Shown one piece after another: positions 10,301-21,572 of a DNA stretch of 64,000 nucleotides. This DNA comes from Stipa capillata (taxonomy: Eukaryota > Streptophyta > Magnoliopsida > Poales > Poaceae): NCBI GenBank assembly GCA_019208055.1, contig JAGXJF010004264.1:248001-312000 (forward strand), in the 5' to 3' direction. Under the pieces are notes generated by a model. The model had not been told where the DNA came from. It was given only the letters and a program-made list of their open reading frames with translations, and did not search any database. Positions within the stretch are counted from its first letter, which is position 1, and each line of letters opens with the position of its first letter. Made by a program: the position numbers and the translations under genes.

Positions 10301-11493
10301 TGACGGTGAAGACCGAGCTCTCTAATACTCCTGTTGAATTGGCGCATATATAGCAAGGACATACATATATAAGGATTTTGACCAAGTAACGACGATGACA
10401 ATCAGGATGTATTTAGTTCCGATTACTATTAAAAGATTGGTTACAGAGACTGATGTATGGTTTAAGAGAAATTTTAAGACCCTCCCTAACTCTTTTGGAT
10501 CTTCTATTTCTTTTGGTCCAAGGGTTTAGATTGAACGTGGTGATCTATTGCCTCCTAGGAGGTAATTATAGGTCATACATAACTATTCAATAGGTATTAG
10601 TTACTTCTATACTTAGATATTTAGCATCAAAAGAAATATTACATTTGGAAAGTACCAATTAATGATGTGAAAGATATTGCAATATGTTGTTACCAATTAA
10701 CTCTACGTAAAGAAAATTGATATTATGTCACCGTGAGCATCTTTTTGGCACACCAACTTGATCGGATGTAAAAAACACATGTAAAATGCCGATTGAAGTA
10801 CGCTAACGTGACAACACTTTTGATTGGACAACAAATTTGATAGGTTAAAAAGGATCTTCTAATTAACGTGGTCCTCTAGAAAAACAGAAAATACGAATGT
10901 GATATGTAACATCGATAGGGCTGTCACACGTATAGGCAGATCATGCGGTGCTGATCAATTCGAACACGTAGGTAGACCACGCGTTGATGATCATTTACTC
11001 TGGATTGATCTCTTCCTTCCCCACCGTATCAAATCCATTTATTTCTTTCCTTGCATGAAGTCTGCATAACCGTGTGGGAGATGGAATGGGCAACCGGATG
11101 AGCAGGCTACTTAGCACATGCAAAATTATTTAACCATATTTATTCAAATAATCAACGATCGAGATTCATCCATTGCTCTAACCTCCTAGATGATAAGTTG
11201 AAATATCTTAAAAGAACTTATATTTAAATAAAAAAGAGGATCCTAAACGTAACTTGAATATTTGTGGTTCTGCCTGAAGTTCTATTCGTATGAGTACTTC
11301 TGTTCAGTACGAGACACGAAGGCTTTCTTAAAAACAGATAATCATAACTTCAATTTGCTAAGCTCACCTAGTTGTATTAGCAGCAGGATTCTAGACACTC
11401 CCACCAAGCATAACACTGTTTGGAATGTAGATATTTTGAATTGTATGGTTTCCTTGTAATTAATTTATGTTTATGTTTATGTAACTAAGGGAA

Positions 11494-11525
11494 TTAGTCG
11501 TCAACCCGTGCATTTGCCCGGGCTT
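11494..11525 (-). mobile_element. Possible Helitron 3' terminus
   Basis: On the minus strand a GC hairpin (CCCGGGC, loop, GCACGGG) is followed after a short spacer by CTAA and then T. That is the hairpin plus CTRR-T layout of Helitron 3' ends. The 5' TC end was not found, so the size is unknown. This call depends only on the end structure. Confidence 0.4.
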
Positions 11526-12080
11526 GTCTATATAGAACTTTAAACACTTCTAATTTATTTCTACTACAATCTATTATTAAATTTTTATCAAAAAATAGTT
11601 AATCACAAAAACATTGTTTTATAAATTTTGAGAATGCATATCTTTAGATGAAAATTGTAATGTTCTTGAAAAACTGAGTTCTATTAAAAGGTACGAATGG
11701 TAATGGAAAGGAACCAAATTATTTGGCATTAGGATTCAACGGGTTGTGAATATATTGAAAATTTTTCTTTGGGAATCTGCATGGAATCATGAGAGCAACT
11801 CAATTGCATGTTTATGTAATGCAGCTGAATATACGATTATTCTAGATATTTTCCTTTTTAGATTACATGTTAATTTCTAGCTATTTTCTCCTACATATGA
11901 ATAAGGTGATGCCTTAGGGAAGCCTCTAATTAGCCAATGCAAAGGTCTTCCGGTTAAATTTGCGTTCTCCTGTTGATGTGGATTTTTTTCTTGCAAGTGG
12001 ATATTCAATTATATGTGCAATCAAATAACTTTGAAGGCAACCAATGATACTTGTTTAGTTCAATTATCATTCTATACTTA

Positions 12081-12103
12081 GATAGATAGATAGATAGATA
12101 GAT
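12081..12103. repeat. (GATA)n microsatellite
   Basis: Five to six tandem GATA units. Confidence 0.9.
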
Positions 12104-12365
12104 GTACAATGCAGGGCAAGCTTAGCAAATTCTTTTGTCACGTATATCCATAAAGTGATTATCTCCCGCATCGGATACACCAATATGCTTAGCAAGTGCT
12201 TATGCATAATTATCGGGCCGGAATGCTTATAATTTTTTATGAATCATGTGGTTATTTGTCGTCAAATTACTAAAGAGAGATATATATATATATAGCTACA
12301 TATATACATAGTGGAGATACTTGTAGGATGCCTAGCAAAATAAAATTATTTTTTCTTGCCATATA

Positions 12366-12690
12366 GGACAAACAAGATCCGATAAGGTTCACAAAAAGAA
12401 CTGGCTTCTCGGACGAAGGATTCTACGAGGACTTCGTCCATCCGTCCGATCAAGAGCCTACAATCAATTGCTTGGACCTCGATGGTTCCTCCCCTAATGA
12501 CGACTTTGACAGCGATGTAAACCGCTTCAAAATCGAATGTGCTAGGGCGTTCGGTGTCAAGTTAGGGTCTCCTGACAACACTAGGGCAAGTGTTGCAAGC
12601 CCGATGTTCAGATTGTCACTTGCGGCATACAATCTGCTACCTAATCAAGATCAAATTTCCAAGACCTTCCCTAATGGAGAAATATGATGG
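12366..12690 (+). pseudogene. Element A gag, N-terminal fragment
   Basis: The translation includes GFSDEGFYEDF and, further on, IECARAFGVKL. It aligns by eye with element C gag (GYSDQGFHDNF, AECARAFSGKL) on the minus strand at 63.6-63.9 kb. It starts inside the protein and then passes abruptly into RT/RNase H-type sequence, so the central gag, protease and RT are deleted. Confidence 0.7.
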
Positions 12691-12789
12691 ATCTAGAGTA
12701 CACATCAAGCAGGGCTGATCCTCGGGTAGTTCTTGCTATCAAGGACAGCCCTAGAAACCCCGATGACCCGGCAAGAAATGATGGCAAGG

Positions 12790-15056
12790 GGAACGGTGAT
12801 CTTCCCCCAGAGAAAGAACTGCTGCTCTATATAGCAGCTGGACCACAAACGATAAGCGGTGTATTGGTGGTGGAACGAGAAGCTCCTGGACAGCGCAAAA
12901 AGATATAGAGACTGGTGTATTACATTAGTGAGATCCTTCATGTACCCAAGGAACGCTACCTTCAAGTGCAAAAACTTCTCTATACAGTATTAACGGTCTC
13001 CCGCAAGCTACGACATTACTTTCAAGCTCATAAAATCATAGTTCTATATATCTATCCACTCAGAGAAATCATTCGCAATAGAGACACCACAGGACGAATC
13101 GCCAAGTGGGCCATCGAGCTAGGAGAGTTTGACATCCACTTCGTCCCTCACACGGCAATCAAATCACAAGTACTCATCGACTTCGTCGTCGAGTGGTCCG
13201 AGCCCGACCGTCTCAGCAGTTCACCGGCCGAGAACATAGAAATATGGACCTTACACTTTGATCATTCCTTAATGCTCGAAGGCGCGGGGCTGGGATAATT
13301 TTGACATCATCAACGGGAGAATGCCTGCAATACGTTTTACAGATTGGCTTCCTGGCTATGAATAACGTAGTTGAGTATGAGGGTTTGCTAACTGGTCTTT
13401 GAGTCACTTCTACACTCGGTATCTGTCGCCTACTTGTGAGTGGGGACTCACAGCTGGTAGCGAAAAACATGCGCAAGGACTACCAGACCTCAAACCAAAC
13501 AATGGCTGCTTACCTAGCGGAGGTGAGGAAGCTGGAGAAGAAATTCGTTGGACTTGAAGTACGGTATATTCCTAGGAAGGATAACTGCTGAGCCGATAGT
13601 CTTGCCCGCCTGGCATCCTCACGGTCTCCATGCCCACCTGGGACCTTTGTAGAAAGGCTCTCGACGCTATTCGTAGCCTCCACGGACGAAAAATCTGCTG
13701 GAGCTATGGCCGAACGAGTGGTGGACCAAGAGCCCAAAAACCATTCAAGGATGTCACCAGGTATTGACGCTCCAAGGGGGGGGGTCACGAGTCGACTCGA
13801 AACTCCCCTCGATTTTGAAGATTTGTGAATAGAACCTATCTGTATGTACCTTCACAATCGAACCATGCCCGAGGACAATGCACTTTCTAAGCAGATTTCC
13901 CGACGTGCCAGGATGTACTCCCTGGTAGATGGAGTCCTCTATCATCGAGGAGCTCATGGAGTACTCATGCGGTGTATCACCCGGATGCAGGGCAAAGAAC
14001 TACTCGACAAAATCCATGGTTGGGGTGTGCGGGGCATATGCATCTTTCCAAACCCTAGTTGGAAAGGCCTTTGGACAAGGATTCTATTGGCCGACAGTCC
14101 TCTGTGACGCGAGCAAGTTAGTGAAGCGATGCCATCAGTGTCAGTTCCACAGCAGACGCATTCACCAACCCGCCCAAGCGTTGCAGACAATTCTCTTGTC
14201 ATGGCCCTTCACGATATGGGGTCTGGATATTCTAGGGCCATTCCCGGCCTCGCCTGGGGGCTACAAGTTCCTCTTTGTCACAATCAATACTTTTACTAAG
14301 TGGATCAAAACTGAACCAGTCACAAAGATCACATCAGAAGCTGCCGGAAGGTTCATAATGAAAAACATAGTCACCTGATTTGGCATTTCGAGTAGGATCA
14401 TCACCGTTAACGACACTCAATTTTCCACCGTGGACATCATCGAGTATTGCGAGGAACTTGGCACCAAGATCTGCTACGCCTCTATAGCCCATCCACAGAG
14501 CAACGGACAAGTCGAGCGCGCAAATGGCCTCATCCTCCAAGGTATGAAGACCCGCGTCTTCAATCGCTCATCAGCTCATGCGAAAGTATGGGTCCAAGAG
14601 TTACCATCAGTCCTATGGACCATAGCAAGTTGTGCCACCGGTGAGATGCCGCTCTACTTGGTTTACGAGGCCGAAGCCATGCTCCCCTGTGAATTGAAGC
14701 TTAAATCACCCCGAGTCGAGCTGTAAGCCGACAAGGATGAAACCCTTCAACGAGAAGACAACCACAATAACATAGAGGAGAAACGGACTCAAGTGCTGAT
14801 GCAGTCAGCCAAATACCAGCAAGATCTTTGACGCTATTACGAACGACATATCCGGGGAAGGACCCTATAGGTAGAAGACTTGGTTCTATGACTCGTTCAG
14901 AACTATAGTAACAACAACAAGCTGTCTCCTAAGTGGGAAGGTCCCTACAGAGTAGTCGACGCCTCCCAACCAAGTTCGTTCAAATTGACAATGAAAGATG
15001 GATGAGTCCTCACAAACACCTAGAACATCAATCAGCTTTGGAAGTTTTATGTGTAA
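12790..15056 (+). pseudogene. Element A pol remnant: RNase H and integrase
   Basis: Seen in order: the end of the RT/RNase H connection (ELLLYIAA, VYYISEIL), AKWAIELGEFDIHFVPHTAIKSQ, an RNase H region (about 13230-13620), an integrase zinc-finger region with CHQCQ (about 14130), the core (WPFTIWGLDILGPFPASPGG, then HPQSNGQVERANGLILQG at about 14490), and a C-terminal part ending near 15056. Integrase joins element cDNA to host DNA. Several frameshifts and stops are present, among them TGA at 14377-14379 right after the core's first half. The fragment is non-functional. Confidence 0.8.
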
Positions 15057-15445
15057 GTACCAAGAGTAAGTTTGCACCAGCATTGTCCTCCGAGTCTCAG
15101 AGTCACCCGAATTGTACCCGACTCTCACCTCTAGTCATCAAGCTAAGCAACCCTCCTAATGGGCAAACCGGCGGTACGACGCTCCAGGCAACTCTGCCTA
15201 GCACGTGCCCCCGACTGGGTACGGGAGCACTCGGAACAAACCACGACTACTTTGGCAGAAGGACACGTTCTTTAACATTTTTCTAATTTCTCTACTTTAG
15301 ATATGATGTTTTCTATTTTCTAGACTGCCTATCTGAGATTCCTTCTCGAATAAACAGTCAGGGGCTGGATGAGTACGTGACATCAGGAAGCTCATAATGA
15401 CGTACAGCGCGCGTACCAATGACTCGACCCTCGCAAAGAGAAAAG

Positions 15446-16027
15446 GGCTCCGCACTACAATTTTGCGGGACTTAAGGAGAGCCCCTTGTCGTGTCTACAA
15501 GTGTCGGGAACCCCGGAGCCCCCCATTTGACTTGACCTAAGGTCTAGCTGACCGAAATCCCCAGATCGCAGCAACATTCCCTGACCCAGAGCAGGAGAAG
15601 AAGAGAAAGTGTAGACTTCGTACGTCGGCGGGATCCCCCGACAGCTCACACTCAGCAAAACTCCTAGACTAGTTTGAACAGAAGATGTCCTGAATAGATG
15701 GTAAAACTTTGTCGGATTTAAGGTAAATAAAACTGTATGGCTCGTTGCACGGGTGCTAGCACTTCCTGGTAAAGACTAAAGAACTCCGCTCCACGGTCTC
15801 GAAGGACGTAAGGAAAGCCTCTTATCGCATTTACAGGTGTCGCGGAGGCACTGAAACCCCCATCTGACTAAACCTAAGGCCCGGCCGACCGAACTCCCCC
15901 ACTTGTAGCAATGATTCACGACTCGAAATGAGGAAGAAAGCTAAAAGTACGAAGCATGGGATAAAGTCGCAAGAACCTATGCATCCGATAAGTACAGGAC
16001 CGTTCAAGGAGAAGGGTCATCTTCACC
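15446..16027 (+). repeat. Tandem duplication (~334 bp period) in the 3' part of element A
   Basis: GGGCTCCGC...TTAAGGAGAGCC at about 15446 recurs diverged at about 15780, followed by matching downstream sequence such as ACCTAAGG..GGCCGACCGAA. The same block, also in two copies, lies in element C at about 60175-60600 in the equivalent place. It sits between the end of pol and the end of the antisense ORF. Confidence 0.65.
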
Positions 16028-16032
16028 CAGGA

Positions 16033-16561
16033 TGTCGCGGGGAATTCGCGGCAATATCCATTTGTAGTAGGATTGTTGGGAAAGCGTGTTAGGAAGATCT
16101 AGGCGGTACACACAAGAACTTTACCCAGGTTCAGGCCCTCCAATGGCGGAGGTAATACCCTACTCCTGCGGTTTGTATTAGGAATCTTGTGTGAAAAAGA
16201 GATTACAAGATGTTGGAGATGAAGCTAGAAAATCTAGAGATCAGAGAATGTAAAAAACCCCCAGCCCCTCTGCATGGGGGGCTCAGCCTTATATAGGCCT
16301 GTACATTAGCCGACTCGGTCACTCGGCTGAGCTACGGTTACTGTCCTAATTAACAGACATTTACATCTTGTAACCGTCCGAGTAACGCCAGTCTTCATGC
16401 CGGTTGAAACGTATGTCTTGATGAGTTGTAACGCCTGTCTTAATGGCACCCGGACGTTGTACTGTTGCAGGCCTTTTTTGGGCCTTCATCCGAGTGGGCT
16501 TGCCTAAGCCTGTTGGGCCGACTCGTTGCGTTGGGCCTACCCGGATGGGCTTCCCTCGTCA
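16033..16561 (-). repeat. 3' LTR of element B
   Basis: Starts TGTCGCGG and ends CCCTCGTCA on the plus strand. On the minus strand CCTATATAAGG (near 16288) is the likely promoter TATA. It is flanked outside by CAGGA. Confidence 0.93.
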
Positions 16562-16575
16562 GTAGCCCCCGAGTG
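16562..16575 (-). promoter_or_regulatory. Polypurine tract of element B
   Basis: On the minus strand ACTCGGGGGCTAC directly precedes the 3' LTR. This position and G-run are typical of the plus-strand primer in grass gypsy elements. Confidence 0.65.
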
Positions 16576-16813
16576 CTTCGAGGTCTCGACACGGATGCCG
16601 ATTGAGGAGCAGGCTGTGCATGTCCGAGTTACTGGTGGAGAGACCTTGATGGACTCTCCTGATACCTGAAAAGAGGTTAGATTTGTACTAAGCCTTAGGA
16701 ACTCTGTGATACCCGTGCTTTTCGGCTGGGGAAGTCGGCTTGTGGCCCTCTGAGAGGCGTATCATGAATTTCGAGTGAATCCGAAATAGCGTCTGGCATA
16801 TCCGAGTGGATAG

Positions 16814-17236
16814 TTGCCATCTTGTGCCCGCGGGGGGGACGCCCTCGATCTTCAGCTTCGAAACCGACTCCTCCAAGTCAAGAGTCTGGTGCAGAACTTG
16901 AAGTCGGCTGCCCAAGGCCTCTGCACCAAGCTCTGGCCCGGAGAAGAGCCGGGTTCCAGCATCTTCGTCCTCGCCGACAAGCTCTCGCAAGGCCCAGCGG
17001 AGGTCGAAGAGTGGAAGGAGTCGGCAGCCCGCTCGGGAGCCGGCATGGCGCTGGCAATGGTGTTGGCACACCATCCCGACGCGGATGTCGACAACATCTC
17101 CGCGGGTGCCCCTGTCGACGAGGAAGGGCAGTCGGTGGATCCTCTGGAGCTTCTTCCCCGAGTCCGCGCCGCCGCCAGCCGGATCGCCAGCTTCACCGAC
17201 CTGGAGGAGCGCGTGGAAGCGACTCCAGAGGAATAG
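16814..17236 (+). pseudogene. Antisense ORF remnant of element B
   Basis: This 140-codon plus-strand frame runs against gag-pol. The product is helical and charged (LQLRNRLLQVKSL..., LSQGPAEVEEWKES, LAHHPDADVDN, ending EERVEATPEE). Its pattern resembles the C-terminal part of the antisense ORF in element C (59478-59969), which also has a helical region, a stretch on loss of LA..HPD-type residues and an acidic end. The N-terminal gypsy-type domain seen in A and C is absent here; the frame begins without a good ATG about 250 bp from the LTR. It is therefore a 5'-truncated relic. Function is unknown. Confidence 0.55.
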
Positions 17237-17729
17237 AAAAAATATCATGTAATATCTCTCGGTATGCCGAGTAGAAAAAATGTAAAAAACTTTTGCAATG
17301 AATGAAGATGTTTTTCAATTCATTCTGATTGACTTTTGCATAAATTATTTGTTTGCACAAGTTATTTGAGTCATTCGATTTTGTTTTTTCCGCCGAGTCG
17401 GATCCTTTCGCGTGCAGGCCGACCTTTAGCTTTTGCTCTTACCAACCGGACAGCCGGGTTGCGACTGTAGTTGGGGACGAAGAGTGGGCCTCAGGTACCG
17501 TACACGTTTACTTAGACGCTCGTGTAGAAACAAAGTTAGGAGATTCGAAATAACTTGCGCCGAGTGATAATTCACCCAGTGGGTTTGAGGTAACTTCCGG
17601 GGATTGCCCGAAGTGAAGTTACTCGGCTTGGTTTTAGACATAGCCCCCGGGGGTTGCCCAATGGAACATAGTCGGAAAATGTTAAATGAACAAAATGCTT
17701 CCCGAGTGCCGCTCGAAGGAAACAAATAT

Positions 17730-18920
17730 TTATTCATTATGAAACAATGAACTGTTTGAAGTACAAAGTTTTAAGTGAAGAAAGAACGCAGCTGTGCAAT
17801 GTTCCAAGTCCGTTCGGTGACCGCGCCGGTTGTCGGGTCCTCCAGTCGGTATGCGCCGTTGTGAAGCACCTGGTTGACGATGAAAGGACCTTCCCAAGGA
17901 AGACAATTTATGCATGCCCGCCTTGTCTTGGATCAGTCGGATGACCAAATCACCTTTGTTGAAGACTCGGCCTCGAACTTGCCGACTGTGGTAGCGGCGC
18001 AGATTCTGTTGATAGATAGCCGAACGCGAGAGGGCAAGTTCCCGCGTTTCTTCTAGGAGATCTAGGTCGTCTTGTCGTGCCGACTCGGCATCCTTTTCCA
18101 CGTATGCTGCGACTCGCGGGGAGTCGTGGAGGATGTCACTCAGCAGGACGGCTTCAGCTCCGTAAACCATGAAGAACGGCGTGTAGCCAGTCGACCGGTT
18201 TGGAGTCGTCCTTAAGCTCCAAAGGACGGATGGAAGTTCATCGATCCAGGAGCCGGCGGCCCGTTTCAGCGGGACTAACAACCGGGGCTTGATGCCTTGA
18301 AGAATCAGAACGTTGGATCGCTCGACTTGGCCATTTGACTGCGGATGAGCCACGGAGGCATAATCGATCCGAATCCCATAATCCCGGCAGAAGCGGCGGA
18401 AGACTTCAGCAGTGAAGTTCTTGCCGTTGTCGGTGATGATGCTATGGGGGATTCCGAATCGGAAGATGACTCCTTTCATGAAGTTGATGGCAGTCGGACC
18501 ATCGAGCTTCATGATCGGCTTGGCTTCAATCCACTTCGTGAACTTGTCCACCGCCACAAGGAGATGAGTAAAACCTCCCCGGGCTGTTTTGAGCGGACCC
18601 ACCATGTCGAGTCCCCACACGGCAAAGGGCCATGTGATCGGAATAGTCTTGAGTGCAGTAGCCGGCATGTGTATTTGACGTGCATACCGCTGACACCCTT
18701 CGCAAGTTCGGACGAGTTCCTCGGCATCAGCATGAGCGCTGAGCCAAAAGAAACCGTGTCGAAAAGCTTTGGCGACCAAGGCTCTTGATGAAGCATGATG
18801 ACCACAGAGTCCCGAATGGATTTCCTCGAGCAGTGTTCGGCCTTCTTCCGGCGAAATGCAGCGCTAGAAAATTCCAGTAGTGTTGCGCTTGTAGAGCTCA
18901 CCATTGATAATGGTATAAGC
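17730..18920 (-). pseudogene. Element B integrase
   Basis: The domain inserts the element's DNA copy into the genome. On the minus strand: an HHCC zinc region (HSGLCGHH ... CEGCQRYA), then the catalytic core with Asp in WGLDMVGPLKTARGG, Asp in IITDNGKNF, and Glu in HPQSNGQVERSNVLILQG. The C-terminal part (RGRVFNKGDLVIR) changes frame near 17895, where the normal end of the domain continues in another frame. A TAG lies upstream near 18863. The catalytic triad itself is intact. Confidence 0.85.
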
Positions 18921-19751
18921 ACGAGCGCGGCACACTATGCGGCGTGCCTCAGTCGGATCTTCAGGCAGCTCCTTGCGCAAGAGGTATGCCAGGAACGGCT
19001 GAGTCCAAAGAGGAACAACCGCCAAGACGTCTTCTTGGGTCGGTTGAGCCGGTTCTGGGTGTGATGACCCGGATTCAAACGACTCGGTCGCCGACTCCAA
19101 CTTAACGGATGGTTGGAAGAGCTGTTGAAGGAACACTCCGGGTGGGACTTTTTCACGAGCTGAGCCGATCCGAGCAAGGGAGTCGGCTGTTTCATTATCT
19201 GCTCGCCGAACATGGTGAAGTTCGAGGCCCTTAAAGTGTCATTCCAGCCGGCGTACAGCGGCACAGTATGCCGCCATGGTGGGATCCTTGGCGTCCTAAG
19301 CTTTCATTACTTGCTGCACCACCAGATCCGAGTCGCCGCGACAAAGAAGTCGGTGAATGCCGAGTGAAACTGCAATGCGCAAGCCATGCAGTAACGCCTC
19401 GTATTCCGCCACGTTGTTGGAGGCGGCGAAGTGGATCTGCAGCACGTAATTCAACTTGCCGCCTTTGGGGGAGATCAGCACGACTCCAGCCCCCGTGCCC
19501 GCAAGCATCTTCGAGCCGTCGAAGTACATGACCCAGTGCTCCAGGTGCACCTGAGTCGGAAGGGACTGACTCTCAGTCCACTCGACGATGAAGTCCGCGA
19601 GGGCTTGTGACTTGATTGCCTTGCGAGGCTCGTAGCTGATGTTGTGCGGCATGAGTTCTATCGCCCACTTAGCGACTCGGCCCGTGGCATCCCGATTGTT
19701 GATGATGTCAGACAATGGGGTATGACTCACCACGGTGATCGAGTGGGCTTA
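18921..19751 (-). pseudogene. Element B RNase H region
   Basis: Between RT and integrase, the minus strand encodes SHTPLSDIINNRDATGRVAKWAIEL, then the RNase H fold with MYFDGSKM (first acidic residue), AEYEALLHGL and CRGDSDLVVQQV. This enzyme removes RNA from the RNA-DNA hybrid. In-frame stops occur at 19749-19751 (TAA) and near 19296 and 19240. Confidence 0.82.
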
Positions 19752-20969
19752 AAAATAGTGCACCAACTTCCGAGTCGCCAGAAACACGCCATAGACGAGC
19801 TTCTGGTAGTGCGGGTAGCGCTGCTTCGACTCGGAAAGGACTTCGCTGATGTAGTAGACGGGTTGCTGTACCTTCTGAATTCGGCCTTCTTCTGCGCGCT
19901 CCACCACTAAAACAACGCTAAGCACTTGATTCGTGGCCGCGATGTACAGCAGCATGGGCTCACCCTCCATTGGTGCAGCGAGGACCGGAGGTGTTGACAG
20001 AAGACACTTGAGATCTTCGAAGGCTTGTTGAGCTTCATTCGTCCACTCGAAGGAGTCAAACTTCTTGAGGAGTCGGTAAAAAGGCAAGGCCTTCTCACCG
20101 AGTCGGGCGATGAACCGACTTAAGGTAGCAACACACCCGGTTAAGCGCTGGACCGACTTCAGATCTTTCGGCTTTCCCATCTTGATGATGGCGTCAAGTT
20201 TTTCCGGGTTCGCCTCGATTCCTCGCTCGGAAACGATGAAGCCGAGTAACTTGCCAGCCAGAACTCCGAAGACGCACTTCTCCGGGTTGAGCTTCATGTC
20301 GAACCTCCTGAGATTGGCGAAGGTTTCGGCCAAGTCGGTCAAGAGGTCCGCGGTCTTCTTTGTCTTTATCACAATATCATCGACGTAAGTCTGGACATTT
20401 CTGCCTATCTGGTCGTGTAAACACTTTTGTATACAACGTTGATACGTAGCACCAATATTTTTCAAACCAAAAGGCATCGTGATGTAACAAAAAGCCCCAA
20501 ACAGGGTAATGAAAGAAGTTTTTATTTGATCAGACTCTTTCATTTTGATCTAGTGGTAGCCTGAATAGGCATCCAGAAAACACAAACGTTCGCAACCGGC
20601 TGTGGAGTCGACGACTTGATCCACTCGGGGTAAAGCGAACGGGTCCTTGGGGCATGCTTTATTTAAGGACGTGTAGTCCACACACATGCGCCAAGTTTTG
20701 TTCTTCTTAAGAACCAGGACCGGGTTCGCCAGCCAGTCCGGGTGAAGAACTTCCTTGATGAATCCGGCTGCGAGGAGTCGGGCGATTTCTTCTCCGATTG
20801 CCTTGCGCCGGTCTTCAGCGAAGCGACGGAGAGCCTGCTTCACTGGCTTCGCATCCTTGGCGACGTTGAGTGAGTGCTCGGCGAACTTCCTTGGAACACC
20901 CGGCATGTCAGCTGGCTTCCATGCGAAGATGTTCCAATTCTCACGAAGCAAGTCGACGAGCGTGCCCTC
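19752..20969 (-). pseudogene. Element B reverse transcriptase
   Basis: On the minus strand: NWNIFAWKPADMPG, then the finger/palm pattern CVDYTSLNKACPKDPFALPR, FLDAYSGYH, ITMPFGLKN, and the catalytic YVDD box in QTYVDDIVIK. After that come the thumb and connection (LNPEKCVFGV, FEWTNEAQQAF, YIAA, YYISEVL). It copies the element RNA into DNA. A TAG at 20550-20552 splits the domain just after FLDAYSGYH, and another TAG precedes it at about 20970. All catalytic Asp residues are present. Confidence 0.9.
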
Positions 20970-21570
20970 CTATTTAGCCTCAAGGTCAGTCCCGATTTGG
21001 ACCGTCTTGGACGGATCCTCAGGATGGACCTGGACACGTTTAGTGTCCTTGGCCGACTGGAAGGCGGACTCGGTTGCCGCCTTCTTGCTGGGTGGAGCTT
21101 GGTCCGGGTCGACAGACGCCTGGATGTTCTCCAGCTCCTGAGCCGCGATCAAGGACTCGGCTATGTCAGCGCTGGCGAGATCGCACTCGTTGGAGCGCTC
21201 AAAGTCGCCAGTGATGGTAATGACGCCTTTGGGACCCGGCATCTTCAGCATCAGGTATGTGTAGCACGGCCTAGCCATGAACTTGGCATAAGCCGGCCGG
21301 CCGAAGATCGCATGATATGCGCTCTTGAAGCCGACTACCTCGAAGGTCAATGTCTCGACCCGGAAGTTGTTCGGCTCGCCGAACACAACTTCCAGGGAGA
21401 TCTGACCCAAAGGCTTGGCACACTTCCCAGGCATTATTCCGTGGAAGGAAGTGTTACTGGGTCGAAGCTGGGTCTCCGAGACCTGTATCTTCTTCAGGGT
21501 GTCCATGAAGATGATGTTGATGCTGGAGCCCCCGTCCATTAGGACCTTGCGGAGCTTGAACCCGCCGACC
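20970..21570 (-). pseudogene. Element B protease
   Basis: The active-site motif is seen as VLMDGGSSINIIF in the minus-strand frame (DGG in place of the DSG/DTG of many aspartic proteases, as is usual in this gypsy group). It is followed by the flap and hydrophobic core up to HAIFGRPAYAKFMA. It would cut the polyprotein. A TAG at about 21570-21572 lies just upstream. Confidence 0.8.
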
Positions 21571-21572
21571 TA

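Larger units (their letters stand above)
10301..12365. other. Intergenic AT-rich sequence
   Basis: This holds the 3' flank of Gly/Ser-rich gene 2 and roughly 2 kb of AT-rich sequence. Recognisable items are a probable Helitron end near 11494 and two microsatellites (12081-12103; an AT run near 12280). No gene is recognised; the right edge is the truncated start of gypsy element A. Confidence 0.5.

Noticed and set aside
9472..10401. 309-codon minus-strand ORF rich in Pro, Glu, Asp, Ala
   Set aside because: It is the antisense of the Gly/Ser gene 2 codons (GGN/TCN read backwards give CCN/GAN), has no start context or family, and the sense frame has a signal peptide.
16822..17274. Second and third frames with 60-190 codons opposite or overlapping the antisense ORF of element B
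   Set aside because: Frame shadows of a GC-rich coding stretch; only 16814-17236 on plus resembles the element C antisense ORF.
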